From positions 1-54,993 of the forward strand of contig JAIELD010000003.1 of assembly GCA_019753285.1 (NCBI GenBank): 54,993 nucleotides of DNA, written 5' to 3'. The notes below the pieces were generated by a model. The model did not search any database. It saw only the letters and a list, made by a program, of their open reading frames with translations, and was not told the DNA's origin. The position numbers and the translations under genes were made by a program. Source of the DNA: Beijerinckiaceae bacterium (GTDB lineage: Bacteria; Pseudomonadota; Alphaproteobacteria; Rhizobiales; Beijerinckiaceae). Positions within the stretch are counted from its first letter, which is position 1; each line of letters starts with the position of its first letter. Shown here piece after piece: positions 23,717-32,821 of this stretch.

Positions 23717-24601
23717 ATGAGTGTTGCTGCTCTACCGGCAATCGCAGCCGATTCCGGGCTGTCTCGTTATTTTACGGAAATCAAGAAATTTCCGGTTCTG
23801 AAACCTGACGAAGAATACATGCTGTCGAAGCGCTACCTTGAGCATGATGATGCCAAGGCCGCACACAAGCTTGTCACGTCGCATCTCCGGCTCGTCGTCA
23901 AGATCGCCATGGGCTACCGCGGCTACGGTCTGCCGGTCGGCGAGGTGATCTCTGAAGGCAATATCGGCCTGATGCAGGCGGTCAAGCGCTTCGACCCGGA
24001 TCGCGGGTTCCGTCTCGCCACCTACGCCATGTGGTGGATCAAGGCATCGATCCAGGAATACGTGTTGCGCTCCTGGTCGCTCGTCAAGATGGGCACGACC
24101 GCCAACCAGAAGAAGCTGTTCTTCAATCTGCGGAAAGCGAAGAGCCAGATCTCGGCACTCGGCGAGGGCGATCTCAAGCCTGACCAGATCAAGGTCATCG
24201 CGACCAAGCTCGGCGTCGAGGAGCGCGAGGTGATCGAGATGAATCGCCGCCTCAACGGCGACGCGTCTCTCAATGCGCCGATGCGCGATGATGGCGAGAG
24301 CGGCGAGTGGCAGGACATGCTGGTCGATCAGCGCGCGACGCAGGAGAGCCTGCTCGTCGATAGCGAGGAGGGCGAAAACCGGCACATTGCGCTGATGGAG
24401 GCGATGTCCTCGCTCAACCCGCGCGAGCGCCGCATCATCGAAGCGAGGAAGCTTGCCGAAGACCCGATCACGCTCGAAGAGCTTTCGGAAGAGTTCGGCG
24501 TATCGCGCGAGCGTGTCCGCCAGATCGAGACCCGTGCGCTCGAAAAGCTCCAGGTCGCCGTGTTGCGCACCACGCAGTTGCTGGAAGCGCGCGCGGCCTG
24601 A
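23717..24601 (+). CDS. rpoH: RNA polymerase sigma-32 (heat-shock) factor
   Basis: 294 residues from ATG 23717, preceded by a near-perfect AAAGGAGG six bases away; longer readings have no ribosome site. Region 1.2-2 is full (LSRYFTEIKKFPVLKPDEEY, then HLRLVVKIAMGYRGYGLP, then GLMQAVKRFDPDRGFRLATYAMWWIKA). The RpoH box QKKLFFNLRKAK, which separates heat-shock from housekeeping sigma factors, lies near residue 132. Region 4 has the helix-turn-helix EELSEEFGVSRERVRQIETRALEKL. It directs transcription of chaperone and protease genes; FtsH, encoded 15 kb away, degrades RpoH in several bacteria. A rho-independent terminator follows. Confidence 0.95.
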   Translation: MSVAALPAIAADSGLSRYFTEIKKFPVLKPDEEYMLSKRYLEHDDAKAAHKLVTSHLRLVVKIAMGYRGYGLPVGEVISEGNIGLMQAVKRFDPDRGFRLATYAMWWIKASIQEYVLRSWSLVKMGTTANQKKLFFNLRKAKSQISALGEGDLKPDQIKVIATKLGVEEREVIEMNRRLNGDASLNAPMRDDGESGEWQDMLVDQRATQESLLVDSEEGENRHIALMEAMSSLNPRERRIIEARKLAEDPITLEELSEEFGVSRERVRQIETRALEKLQVAVLRTTQLLEARAA

Positions 24602-24624
24602 TCGAACGAGACTGAATGAGAAGA

Positions 24625-24651
24625 AAGCCCCGGCTCGTCCGGGGCTTTTTC
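24625..24651 (+). terminator. Rho-independent terminator of rpoH
   Basis: AAGCCCCGG (24625-24633) pairs with CCGGGGCTT (24639-24647) over a 5-base loop, followed by T's. It lies 24 bases after the rpoH stop and just before the end of the convergent gene at 24663. Confidence 0.9.
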
Positions 24652-24662
24652 GTATGCGCCCG

Positions 24663-25808
24663 CTACTGTCCCCAGGCGTGGAAGGCATCATCGAAGGCGC
24701 GTTCGCCGGCAACGCCCTTTTCGAAGATGAGTTCGCCGCGGCGACCGTCCGCGAAGCGCAATTCGAAGAACAGCCAGCCAGGCCGCTTCAGGAGGTCGAT
24801 GTTGGTGCTCTGCACCGGCTCGCCGTTGAGAAGCGCCACGAGGAATTCGTTGTCCTGCACGGGAACGTTGCCGCCCTGCAGGATCGGCCCTTTTTGCAGC
24901 GCATCCTCTCGGAATTCAGGCAGGCTGATCGACTTGACGGTCGGAGCGCCATCGCCGATCGGAATGAAGCGCAGATTGAGCGTATGCGAGGCGGGGAAGG
25001 TCGGATCGGCATTGCGGCGGATGATGAATTCCACCTGCAGCTTCAGATCGGGGATCTCGATCTCGCCCTTGATCCGCGGCACGCTAGGCGCGCCCTGCTC
25101 CACGGCGTCAGGCTCCACCCGCCACACCACGGCGCCGCGCCGCTCGATCCGCTGCTGCGGATTGGTCGCGCTCTCCTCGAACAGCGAGGCGCGCACGGCG
25201 ACGGGGATCGCTGGCTCCGGCGGCGGCGTGACGGTCGCAGGCCGAGCGTCCTCGTTTGCGGAGGCTGTCTTGCCGGGCGTCACGGAAGCGGCCTGCTTGG
25301 CGTTGGCGGATCGCGCAAGCCTCGTCAGCGTATCGGGATTGTCGCGCAGGATATACGCCGCGACGCCGATGCCGATCATGATGGGAAAGCCGGCTGCGAG
25401 TGCCATGCCAACATAGTTCCGGCGGCGTGGGCGCACCGGCTCCTCGCCAGCGAACGGCACGCGTGGGCGGCGCGGCCCTTCGGCAGCCGGCGGCGGCTCG
25501 CTGGCCCGTTCCGGCGGCGCCTGAAGCCGGACGGAGCTCGGCTCGGACGGGCGCGCCGGCGGCTCGATGACGGGATTATAGGCATCCGCCGTCTGCTGTG
25601 CGAGCTCGGCTTCGAGCCGCAGCACAGCCTCCTCGAGTTGATGACGCTCGCGCTCGACATGGGCTTCAGGCAGCGGCGGCTCCGCAGCGCGCAATTGCCG
25701 GCCGAGTGCGTCTCGCGCACGGTCATAGATCGCCTGCCGCTGTTCCGGCGTCCCCCGATTGGGCAGCGCCTCGACGGCGCGGCTGATGAGCGGAAAATAA
25801 TCGGCCAT
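24663..25808 (-). CDS. Membrane-anchored protein of unknown function
   Basis: 381 residues, not assigned to a family. The N-terminal 80 residues look helical and charged (DYFPLISRAVEALPNRGTPE, then RERHQLEEAVLRLEAEL, a possible coiled coil). A Pro/Arg-rich linker (about 80-130) leads to a single membrane segment (NYVGMALAAGFPIMIGIGVAAYI, about 130-152). After a low-complexity stretch, the C-terminal 170 residues are beta-rich with conserved-looking EIEIPDLKLQVEFIIRRNAD and GWLFFELRFADGRRGELIFEKG. So an N-in cytosolic part and a periplasmic domain are likely. It lies between rpoH and purA, convergent with the former and 34 bases downstream of purA, probably co-transcribed with it. Nothing supports a precise role. 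Confidence 0.65.
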   Translation of the reverse strand: MADYFPLISRAVEALPNRGTPEQRQAIYDRARDALGRQLRAAEPPLPEAHVERERHQLEEAVLRLEAELAQQTADAYNPVIEPPARPSEPSSVRLQAPPERASEPPPAAEGPRRPRVPFAGEEPVRPRRRNYVGMALAAGFPIMIGIGVAAYILRDNPDTLTRLARSANAKQAASVTPGKTASANEDARPATVTPPPEPAIPVAVRASLFEESATNPQQRIERRGAVVWRVEPDAVEQGAPSVPRIKGEIEIPDLKLQVEFIIRRNADPTFPASHTLNLRFIPIGDGAPTVKSISLPEFREDALQKGPILQGGNVPVQDNEFLVALLNGEPVQSTNIDLLKRPGWLFFELRFADGRRGELIFEKGVAGERAFDDAFHAWGQ

Positions 25809-25842
25809 TTCAGTGCGAATATTTCTGGATCGGGATCAATGT

Positions 25843-27147
25843 TCAACCCTCAAAAGGGTTGTGCATCAGAATGGTGTCGTCCCTTTCGGGGCTGGTCGAG
25901 AGCACGGCCACCGGCGCACCGATCAGTTCCTCGACCCGGCGGACATATTTGATCGCCTGCGCCGGCAGGTCCGCCCATGAGCGGGCATTGACGGTGGTGC
26001 CGTCCCAGCCCTCGATCGTTTCATAGATGGGCTCGATCTGGGCCTGCGCGGCCTCGCCGGCCGGCAGGTGGTCGATCTCGCGGCCATTGACGCGATAGCC
26101 GACGCAGACCTTGATCTCCTTGAATCCGTCGAGGATGTCGAGCTTGGTGAGGGCGATGCCGTTGATGCCGGACGTACGCACCGTCTGGCGCACCAGCACC
26201 GCATCGAACCAGCCGCAGCGGCGGGCCCTGCCCGTCACGGTGCCGAATTCATGGCCGCGCTCGCCAATGAGCTTGCCCGTTTCGTCGGTGAGTTCGGTCG
26301 GGAACGGCCCCTCTCCGACCCGTGTCGTATAGGCCTTCGCGATGCCGAGCACATAGCCGATGGCGCCGGGCCCAAGGCCAGAACCGCTCGCCGCCTGCCC
26401 AGCGACGGTGTTAGACGAGGTGACGTAGGGATAGGTGCCGTGGTCGACGTCGAGCAGCGCGCCCTGCGCCCCCTCAAACAGCATGCGCTTGCCTGAGCGG
26501 CGGATGTCGTCGAGCAGTGACCAGACCGTATCCACGAAAGGCACGATCCTGGGAGCGATCGCCTCAAGCTCGGCGAGCAACGCCCGACCGTCGACTTCCT
26601 CGATGCCGAGGCCGCGCCGCAGCGCGTTGTGATGGGCGAGGAGACGCGCGATCTTGCGCGGCAGGCCGTCCCGATCCACGAGATCGGAGACGCGGATCGC
26701 ACGGCGGCCGACCTTGTCCTCATAGGCGGGCCCTATACCGCGCTTCGTCGTGCCGATCTTCGTGTCGGAATTGCTGGCGCCGGCCGCGTTCTCGCGGAAG
26801 CTGTCGAGTTCGCCGTGCAGCGGCAGGATCAGGCAGGCATTGTCGGCGATGCGCAGATTCTCGCGGCTGATTTTCAGCCCTTGCGCTTCCAGCCGCTCGA
26901 CTTCCCTGGCGAAAGCCCAGGGATCGACCACGACGCCGTTGCCGATGATGGAAAGCTTGCCAGGCCGAACGATGCCGGAGGGCAGAAGGCTGAGCTTGTA
27001 GACCGTGCCGTCGATCACCAGCGTATGCCCGGCATTGTGCCCGCCCTGGAAGCGGACCACGACATCGGCCTGCTCGGACAGCCAGTCGACGATCTTGCCC
27101 TTGCCTTCATCGCCCCATTGGGCGCCCACAACCACGACGTTCGTCAT
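25843..27147 (-). CDS. purA: Adenylosuccinate synthetase
   Basis: 434 residues from ATG 27147; an upstream frame extension adds nothing conserved. GTP-binding/catalytic [11 protein letters not shown] (11-21), the catalytic base region GGHNAGHT (about 38-45) and [18 protein letters not shown] (about 228-245), then [24 protein letters not shown] are all present in order. It joins IMP and aspartate with GTP to make adenylosuccinate, the first step from IMP to AMP. Length matches the bacterial norm (about 430). The unknown membrane protein follows on the same strand after 34 bases. Confidence 0.95.
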   Translation of the reverse strand: MTNVVVVGAQWGDEGKGKIVDWLSEQADVVVRFQGGHNAGHTLVIDGTVYKLSLLPSGIVRPGKLSIIGNGVVVDPWAFAREVERLEAQGLKISRENLRIADNACLILPLHGELDSFRENAAGASNSDTKIGTTKRGIGPAYEDKVGRRAIRVSDLVDRDGLPRKIARLLAHHNALRRGLGIEEVDGRALLAELEAIAPRIVPFVDTVWSLLDDIRRSGKRMLFEGAQGALLDVDHGTYPYVTSSNTVAGQAASGSGLGPGAIGYVLGIAKAYTTRVGEGPFPTELTDETGKLIGERGHEFGTVTGRARRCGWFDAVLVRQTVRTSGINGIALTKLDILDGFKEIKVCVGYRVNGREIDHLPAGEAAQAQIEPIYETIEGWDGTTVNARSWADLPAQAIKYVRRVEELIGAPVAVLSTSPERDDTILMHNPFEG

Positions 27148-27179
27148 CGATCCGTTTCTCGGCTGACTTGATTGAGACG

Positions 27180-27205
27180 CAAAAACCCCGGCACAAGGCC
27201 GGGGC
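27180..27205 (-). terminator. Rho-independent terminator downstream of the MuiA-like gene
   Basis: On the minus strand CCCCGGC pairs with GCCGGGG (27186-27192 and 27198-27204) around a 5-base loop and is followed by TTTTTG. It separates the MuiA-like gene from purA on the same strand, so purA likely has its own promoter in the short gap 27148-27180. Confidence 0.85.
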
Positions 27206-27300
27206 TTGCGGATGGTTATTAAGACAAAGCAGGGAGGCGGTAAAGCGCCTATGTCGGAAGCCGGCTCGGCATTCACACCGAACGGCGGATCGATCGCGGA

Positions 27301-29004
27301 TCAACCGCGCGCCTGCGGCGCACCCTCCCGGCTGAAGATGATCTCGCGGTCCGCAGGCCAGCGGATGCGGCGGCCGAGCCTGATCTCCCGCGTTTCGGAG
27401 GGTTTCAATTCGTAGGTCCAGCTGAGGACGCCGCGCTTGTCATCGACGAGCTTGTCAGTCGGCGGCGTGTTGGTCGGCAGCGGCTCCACCACGATGGCGG
27501 CATTTTCGGAAACCGGCAGCCTGTCGACCACGGTGAGTTTCACCGGGAAGGCATGAAGGTTGCGCGTCGTCGTCTTGTAATCCTGCACGTCGATGCGGTT
27601 CTGCCCGAAGAATCCGCCGTCGTTCTCGCGGCGCTTGACCGGCACGCGGCTCACCTTCACCGCATCATCCGCGCCGAAACCGAGCGTGGCCCGGTCGCCG
27701 GAGGCGACGAAGGACAGCGCGCCCTGCCCGATGAACACGCCGTCACGATGGATCATCACCCGCGCCGGCAACAGCGGCGCCTCCTCGCCATTGACGAACG
27801 CCGCTTCGAGATACGCCGTCTGGTCGAGCGACGGCGCGACCTTGATCGCGACATCCGGCTCCAGCGTCTGGCGGGTCAGCGAGACGAGCTTCTCGGTGCC
27901 ATCGGTCGCGACGGAAACGGCGTCCGCGACCGCGAAGTTCGCCTGGTAGGAGCCCGCTTCGATCGTCGTTACGTTTTCGCCGATCGCCACCGAGGGCTTT
28001 GCCGTGCCGGCGGCCTCGCGAAGCGGCTCCGGCAAGGCAGCTTGCGGCACGGGCGCGGCCGGCGGGAGGGGTGCTGCGCGGAAATCCTTCCTCGCCAATA
28101 TCTCGACATCGGGCGGGTTGACGTCGCGCAGCGTTACAAGGCTGGTGTTGACGGCGGGCGCGCTCGTGCCTCGGTTGAGCCTCGTCGTCGAAACGCGGAG
28201 CGCAACGCCCTGCCAATCCTCGCCCGTGCGCTGCGTGATGGCGGCGCGGCGGGTGAATTCCATCTTCGGCTTGTCTCCCGTCGTCACCAGACGTGCGTCG
28301 TAGAGCGGCGTCCAGCGCGCTCCGCGAACCTGATAGGAAAGCGTCAGCTTCGCCTTGGCGGCTGCGCCGGCATCGAGCGCGATGCGGGCCTCGAAACCCG
28401 GCGCGCGAATGCCGCCCGGCCCTTGCGCGCGGCCGATCGCCTGAATCTCCGCTTCGAGGCGCTGGGCATCCGCGCGCAGGTTCACAAGCCGTTCATTGGC
28501 GGCCTCCATACCGTCGCCGATAGCGATCCAGGCCTTGCTCCAGTCGGCGGTGTCGAGCGGCTTGCCCTTTTCAGCCAGCGCCTCCGGTCCCGACTGGGCA
28601 TAACGCTGGATGGCGCTCTTCCGCGCTTCCGCCGCTTCGATCCGGCCCTGCAGCGCCATCTGCTCGCGACGCAGGCCTTCCAGCCTCACCGTGACGTCGT
28701 TCGGCGTGCCAGCCTGGCCCGGAACGACGCGCGTATCGACTGATGCGATCGACAACGGCGCATCGGCGCTCCCCTCCACCCGGAGCGACAAAGGATCGAT
28801 CGAGGACGGCAGATCCTTGATGATGAGCGTCGACGAGCCCGGGCCGATCTCCGCCTCGATCCGCCGTGTGACGGACGCGCCATCCGGGTAGACCGTCACC
28901 GCCTCGATCCTCGACGCAGCGTCGATCTCGGCGGCATCGACGCCGCCCGACAGGATGAGCAGACCGCCGATGATGGCCGTACGGCTGGTCGAAACGATTC
29001 GCAT
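27301..29004 (-). CDS. MuiA-family (DUF4139/DUF4140) exported protein
   Basis: 567 residues. Signal-peptide-like N-terminus with a hydrophobic stretch (TAIIGGLLILSGGVDAAE). The N-terminal domain has VTVYPDGASVTRR (DUF4140 pattern) followed by a coiled coil (about 110-190); the C-terminal half has LSYQVRGARWTPLYDAR and IEAGSYQANFAV as in DUF4139. Such proteins are called mucoidy inhibitor A after an E. coli gene that suppresses capsule overproduction when overexpressed; the mechanism is not known. GAGGGGG lies seven bases before the ATG. A terminator follows, and the gene appears to be a single transcription unit. Periplasmic location is predicted. Confidence 0.8.
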   Translation of the reverse strand: MRIVSTSRTAIIGGLLILSGGVDAAEIDAASRIEAVTVYPDGASVTRRIEAEIGPGSSTLIIKDLPSSIDPLSLRVEGSADAPLSIASVDTRVVPGQAGTPNDVTVRLEGLRREQMALQGRIEAAEARKSAIQRYAQSGPEALAEKGKPLDTADWSKAWIAIGDGMEAANERLVNLRADAQRLEAEIQAIGRAQGPGGIRAPGFEARIALDAGAAAKAKLTLSYQVRGARWTPLYDARLVTTGDKPKMEFTRRAAITQRTGEDWQGVALRVSTTRLNRGTSAPAVNTSLVTLRDVNPPDVEILARKDFRAAPLPPAAPVPQAALPEPLREAAGTAKPSVAIGENVTTIEAGSYQANFAVADAVSVATDGTEKLVSLTRQTLEPDVAIKVAPSLDQTAYLEAAFVNGEEAPLLPARVMIHRDGVFIGQGALSFVASGDRATLGFGADDAVKVSRVPVKRRENDGGFFGQNRIDVQDYKTTTRNLHAFPVKLTVVDRLPVSENAAIVVEPLPTNTPPTDKLVDDKRGVLSWTYELKPSETREIRLGRRIRWPADREIIFSREGAPQARG

Positions 29005-29141
29005 GGTGAAGTCCCCCTCGATGGAGCGCGCCGGCCCCCGTCGATCGGAAGTTTTGCGCCTCCATGAGACAGCACCGCCAGATTATGCGTTTTTTACGTC
29101 CGAAGCTTGGCGTCGCGCGCCGCTTGCGCGCCTCAGGCAGC

Positions 29142-30005
29142 TCAGGCCCGGCCGCGCCGCGACTTTTCCGGCCGAACTCTCAACTCGATGAAATTGCGCA
29201 CTTCCGTGAGCCGCAGTTCGTCCTCGACGATCTCCCGCCCAAGGCCGTAGCGCCAGGCGATGTCGGTCCGCTGGCGGTCCTCGTTCAAGGTCTTCAGATC
29301 GGCCGCATAGCGTTCGCCATCCTCCACGGTCTGGAAGAAGCCGTTTTCGGCAAGACTCGCGGCGTTGCGTTCGATGATCACGCCGAGATGCTTCAGCGTG
29401 AACTCCGGATGATACTGCACACCCCAGAACGTGCCGCCATTCATCGTGATCTCCGCTGCCTGGACCGGCGTCATCGCGTTGGAGGCGAGGATCTTGGTGC
29501 CTTTCGGCACCGCCATCACTGCATCGAGATGGACGCACGGCGCATCGAACGCCAGCGGCCGTCCGGTCAGCAGCGGGTGCGTCATGCCGGCGTCCGTCTT
29601 GACGATGTTTCGGGCGAACCCGACCTCGCGCCCGGCCGGATTCTTCTGCACGTCGCCGCCCGCAGCGACGGTCGCCACCTGCAAGCCCCAGCAGGAGCCG
29701 AAGAACGGTACGCAGGAATGAAAGACCGCACGGGCAAGATCGACCTGCCGCTCGACCTCCGGCTGCATGTCCCAGAGATGCAGGGCCGAGCCGGTGAGGA
29801 CGACGCCGTCATAAATGTCGAGGCCGGCGCTGTCCGGAAGATTGGCGCCTTCGTCAGCCGGAAAGGCGATGTCGCATTGGGCATCCGGCGCGAGGGTGGT
29901 AAGAACATGGGCGTAGGATTCGCTCGGCGTTCGTCCGTAGGACTGTTTGTGACGCTCGCGCGTTTCCCTGACATTGCCGTCAACGACCAGAAATTTCAGC
30001 GCCAT
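29142..30005 (-). CDS. Class I glutamine amidotransferase domain protein
   Basis: 287 residues. Catalytic nucleophile in FFGSCWGLQV (Cys near residue 103) and the His-x-Glu pair in GVQYHPEFT (near 198) form the GATase triad. This stand-alone type releases ammonia from glutamine or hydrolyses gamma-glutamyl bonds; a partner synthase is not adjacent, so the accepted substrate is unknown. GMP-synthase-like, but with no ATP-pyrophosphatase domain. The gap of 137 bases to the MuiA-like gene start could carry that gene's promoter. GGGAAA precedes the ATG. Confidence 0.8.
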   Translation of the reverse strand: MALKFLVVDGNVRETRERHKQSYGRTPSESYAHVLTTLAPDAQCDIAFPADEGANLPDSAGLDIYDGVVLTGSALHLWDMQPEVERQVDLARAVFHSCVPFFGSCWGLQVATVAAGGDVQKNPAGREVGFARNIVKTDAGMTHPLLTGRPLAFDAPCVHLDAVMAVPKGTKILASNAMTPVQAAEITMNGGTFWGVQYHPEFTLKHLGVIIERNAASLAENGFFQTVEDGERYAADLKTLNEDRQRTDIAWRYGLGREIVEDELRLTEVRNFIELRVRPEKSRRGRA

Positions 30006-30188
30006 GACTTTCCCGTTTCAATGACTTGCCCATCTCGTCGATCCAACCCTCAAATCGGGGTCGGAGACCGATCCACTGCCGACCAAATCCGCTTATAGAG
30101 AGAAGGTTCACCCTACGCACCTGCCTCATAGCGCAACGAGCAGGGTTTTGCTCCATCCCGCAGCGGATTTCGCCTGAAAGCATCTCAT

Positions 30189-31091
30189 TTGCAAAAACTG
30201 TTCCGCAAGGCGCTCTACGACCGTCCCATCGTGCTGATGGTCCTCACAACGCTGATGTGGGGCGGAAACACGGTCGCGGGCCGCCTCGCGGTCGGCGAAA
30301 TGTCTCCCATGGTCATCACCTGCCTGCGCTGGCTCATCACCTGCCTGGTGCTCAGCCTCTTCGCCGGGCGCGCCGCGCTCGCCGAATGGCCAGCCGTCCG
30401 CAGGCACTGGCTGTTCTTCATCGTCATGGCGCTCTGCGGCTTCACCATCTTCAACGCCGTCTTCTACTATTCCGCTCATCTCACCAGCGGCATCAACCTG
30501 TCGATCATCCAGAGCGCGATTCCGGTTTTCGTGCTCATCGGCACCGTGCTGTGGCGGCATCTTCCCGTGACGCCGATGCAGATGGTCGGGCTCGTCTTCT
30601 CGCTGATCGGCATCCTCGTCATCGCCACCAAGGGCGATATTGGCGCAATGGCAGCGCTCAGCGTCAATGTGGGTGACCTGATGATGCTGATTGCCTGCAT
30701 CTTCTCGGCGATCTACACGCTCGCCATCAGCGATCGGCCGAAGACGAGCATGATCAGCTTCTTTGTCTTCATCTCCGTCGCCGCCTTTCTCACCTCGATT
30801 CCGATGCTCGCGGTGGAATACGCCAGCGGCGCTGCGATGATGCCGACGCCAAAGGGCTGGCTCATCCTGCTCTACATCTCGATCTTTCCCTCCATGCTCG
30901 GGCAGATCTTCTTCATCCGCGGCGTGGAGCTGATGGGCGCGGGCCGCGTAGGCATCTTTCTCAATCTGACGCCGGTGCTGGGGTCGCTGCTCGCGGTTCT
31001 CCTCCTGCACGAGCGCTTCGGGCTGCATCACGCCCTGTCGCTCGTGCTGGTGCTCGGCGGCATCTTTATCGCCGAACGGCGAAGGTTGTAA
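30189..31091 (+). CDS. EamA/DMT-family transporter
   Basis: 300 residues with ten predicted hydrophobic helices, beginning IVLMVLTTLMWGGNTVAGR and carrying the family's N-terminal G-N motif. The second half repeats the first (LNLTPVLGSLLAVLLLHERF is the matched helix 9), the internal duplication of the drug/metabolite transporter superfamily. The substrate cannot be inferred. Start is a TTG (30189); an ATG at 30237 lies within the first helix and is less likely. Divergent from the amidotransferase gene, and its stop is only 9 bases from the convergent serA stop. Confidence 0.85.
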   Translation: MQKLFRKALYDRPIVLMVLTTLMWGGNTVAGRLAVGEMSPMVITCLRWLITCLVLSLFAGRAALAEWPAVRRHWLFFIVMALCGFTIFNAVFYYSAHLTSGINLSIIQSAIPVFVLIGTVLWRHLPVTPMQMVGLVFSLIGILVIATKGDIGAMAALSVNVGDLMMLIACIFSAIYTLAISDRPKTSMISFFVFISVAAFLTSIPMLAVEYASGAAMMPTPKGWLILLYISIFPSMLGQIFFIRGVELMGAGRVGIFLNLTPVLGSLLAVLLLHERFGLHHALSLVLVLGGIFIAERRRL

Positions 31092-31100
31092 GGATCTGGA

Positions 31101-32696
31101 TCAAGCGAAGTGCAGCCGCCGGGCGCGCTTCACCATCGGGATGCTCTCGATCGCAGCCAGCGTCTCGGCGCTGATCGCCTCGTCGACCGCCGCGAAGCAG
31201 ATCGCGTCGCCGCCCTGTGTCTCGCGGCCGAGGCTGAAGGTCGCGACGTTGACGCCCGCATCGCCCAGCACGGAGCCGAACTTGCCGATGAAGCCGGGCT
31301 TGTCGGCGTTGCGCACATAGATCATGTGCGGCGCGAACTCGGCATCGACGGTGATGCCCCGAATTTCAATGACGCGCGGCTTGCCGTCCTGGAACACCGT
31401 TCCGGCTGCGTGGCGCGGCATGTCCTGGCCGTCGACAGTGATGCGAATGAGGCTCTCGACATTGCCGGCGCTTTCGCGCTTCACCTCTTCAAAGGCGATG
31501 CCCTTGTCGCGCGCAACCACCGGCGCATTGACGAGATTGACGTCCGGCATGAACGGCCGCAGCACGCCCGCAATCGCAGCAGCGTTCAGCGCGCGCGTGT
31601 TGAGTTCTGCGACCGCACCCTCGTACTCGATGCGGATGCCCTTGATCGCAGCCTCCGTCATCTGGCCGAGGAACGAGCCGAGACGCTCGGCCAGCGCGAC
31701 GAACGGCCGGATGCGGGGCGCTTCCTCGGCTGTGATCGACGGGAAGTTGATCGCGTTGGAGATCGCACCGCGCAGCAGATAATCCGACATCTGCTCGGCG
31801 ACCTGCAGCGCGACATTCTCCTGCGCTTCGGTCGTTGCAGCGCCGAGATGTGGCGTCACGATGACGTTCGGGAGGTTGAACAGCACGTTTGTCGTCGCCG
31901 GCTCCTCGGCAAACACGTCGAAACCGGCTCCCGCCACATGGCCGCTCTTCAGCGCGTCGGCCAGTGCCTCCTCATCGACGAGGCCGCCGCGCGCACAATT
32001 GATGATGCGCACGCCCTTCTTCGTCTTGGCGAGGTTGGCACGGGAAAGGATGTTCTTCGTCTTCTCGGTGAGCGGCGTGTGCAGCGTGATGAAATCGGCG
32101 CGGGCGAGAAGCTCGTCGAGTTCCACCTTTTCGATGCCGAGTTCCTCGGCCCTCTCGACCGTGAGGAACGGATCGAAGCCGATCACCTTCATCTCGAGGC
32201 CGAGCGCCTTGCGCGCCACGATCGAGCCAATATTGCCGCAGCCGATGATGCCGAGCGTCTTCGACGTCACCTCGACACCGAGGAAGCGGTTTTTCTCCCA
32301 TTTGCCTTCATGGGTCGAGGCGTTCGCTTCCGGTATCTGGCGGGCTGTCGCGAACATCAGAGCGATGGCGTGCTCGGCCGTCGTGATCGAGTTGCCGAAC
32401 GGCGTGTTCATGACGATCACGCCCTTGGCGGTGGCGGCAGGAATATCGACATTGTCGACGCCGATACCGGCGCGCCCGATCACTTTGAGCTTCGTTGCCC
32501 CTTCGAGCAGCTTGGCCGTCACCTTGGTGGCGGACCGGATGGCGAGGCCGTCGAACTCGCCGATCATCGCGGCGAGCTTGTCCTTGTCCTTGCCGAGCGA
32601 GGCGTCGAACACGACATCGATGCCGCGATCCTTGAAGATCTGCACGGCGGCGGGTGAGAGGGCGTCGGAAATGAGAACGCGGGGTTTGGCGGTCAT
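31101..32696 (-). CDS. serA: D-3-phosphoglycerate dehydrogenase
   Basis: 531 residues. Long-type SerA: substrate domain, NAD-binding GIIGCGNIGSIVA (about 147), catalytic His region in VTPHLGAATTEAQ (about 283), an intervening ASB domain and a C-terminal ACT domain (IYVRNADKPGFIGKFGSVLGDAGVN). It oxidises 3-phosphoglycerate in the first step of serine synthesis. The ACT domain can give feedback control by serine, as in family members. It lies downstream of serC on the same strand with 125 bases between them, filled by a repeat element. GAGGA precedes the ATG. Confidence 0.95.
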   Translation of the reverse strand: MTAKPRVLISDALSPAAVQIFKDRGIDVVFDASLGKDKDKLAAMIGEFDGLAIRSATKVTAKLLEGATKLKVIGRAGIGVDNVDIPAATAKGVIVMNTPFGNSITTAEHAIALMFATARQIPEANASTHEGKWEKNRFLGVEVTSKTLGIIGCGNIGSIVARKALGLEMKVIGFDPFLTVERAEELGIEKVELDELLARADFITLHTPLTEKTKNILSRANLAKTKKGVRIINCARGGLVDEEALADALKSGHVAGAGFDVFAEEPATTNVLFNLPNVIVTPHLGAATTEAQENVALQVAEQMSDYLLRGAISNAINFPSITAEEAPRIRPFVALAERLGSFLGQMTEAAIKGIRIEYEGAVAELNTRALNAAAIAGVLRPFMPDVNLVNAPVVARDKGIAFEEVKRESAGNVESLIRITVDGQDMPRHAAGTVFQDGKPRVIEIRGITVDAEFAPHMIYVRNADKPGFIGKFGSVLGDAGVNVATFSLGRETQGGDAICFAAVDEAISAETLAAIESIPMVKRARRLHFA

Positions 32697-32730
32697 GAGT
32701 TCAATCCTCGAAATGGGTGGATGGGTGACC

Positions 32731-32809
32731 CGTCATTGCGAGCGCGAACGAAGCAATCCAGACAAAGCTGATGGATCGCCGCATCGATTGCGCTTCTCGC
32801 AAGGACGGC
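32731..32809. repeat. Intergenic imperfect inverted-repeat element between serC and serA
   Basis: The left end CCGTCATTGCGAG (32731-32743) and right end CTCGCAAGGACGG (32797-32809) are inverted copies with one mismatch in 13. The inner part (GCGCGAACGAAGCAATCCAG and its partner) is also partly complementary. Sequences of this kind, starting GTCATTGCGAG, are scattered between genes in several Hyphomicrobiales genomes as short palindromic elements. The element carries no gene. Confidence 0.8.
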
Positions 32810-32821
32810 AGACAGGTTGGG

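Noticed and set aside
31110-32657. 515-codon plus-strand open frame antisense to serA
   Set aside because: Shadow of serA, which is complete with ACT domain on the other strand.
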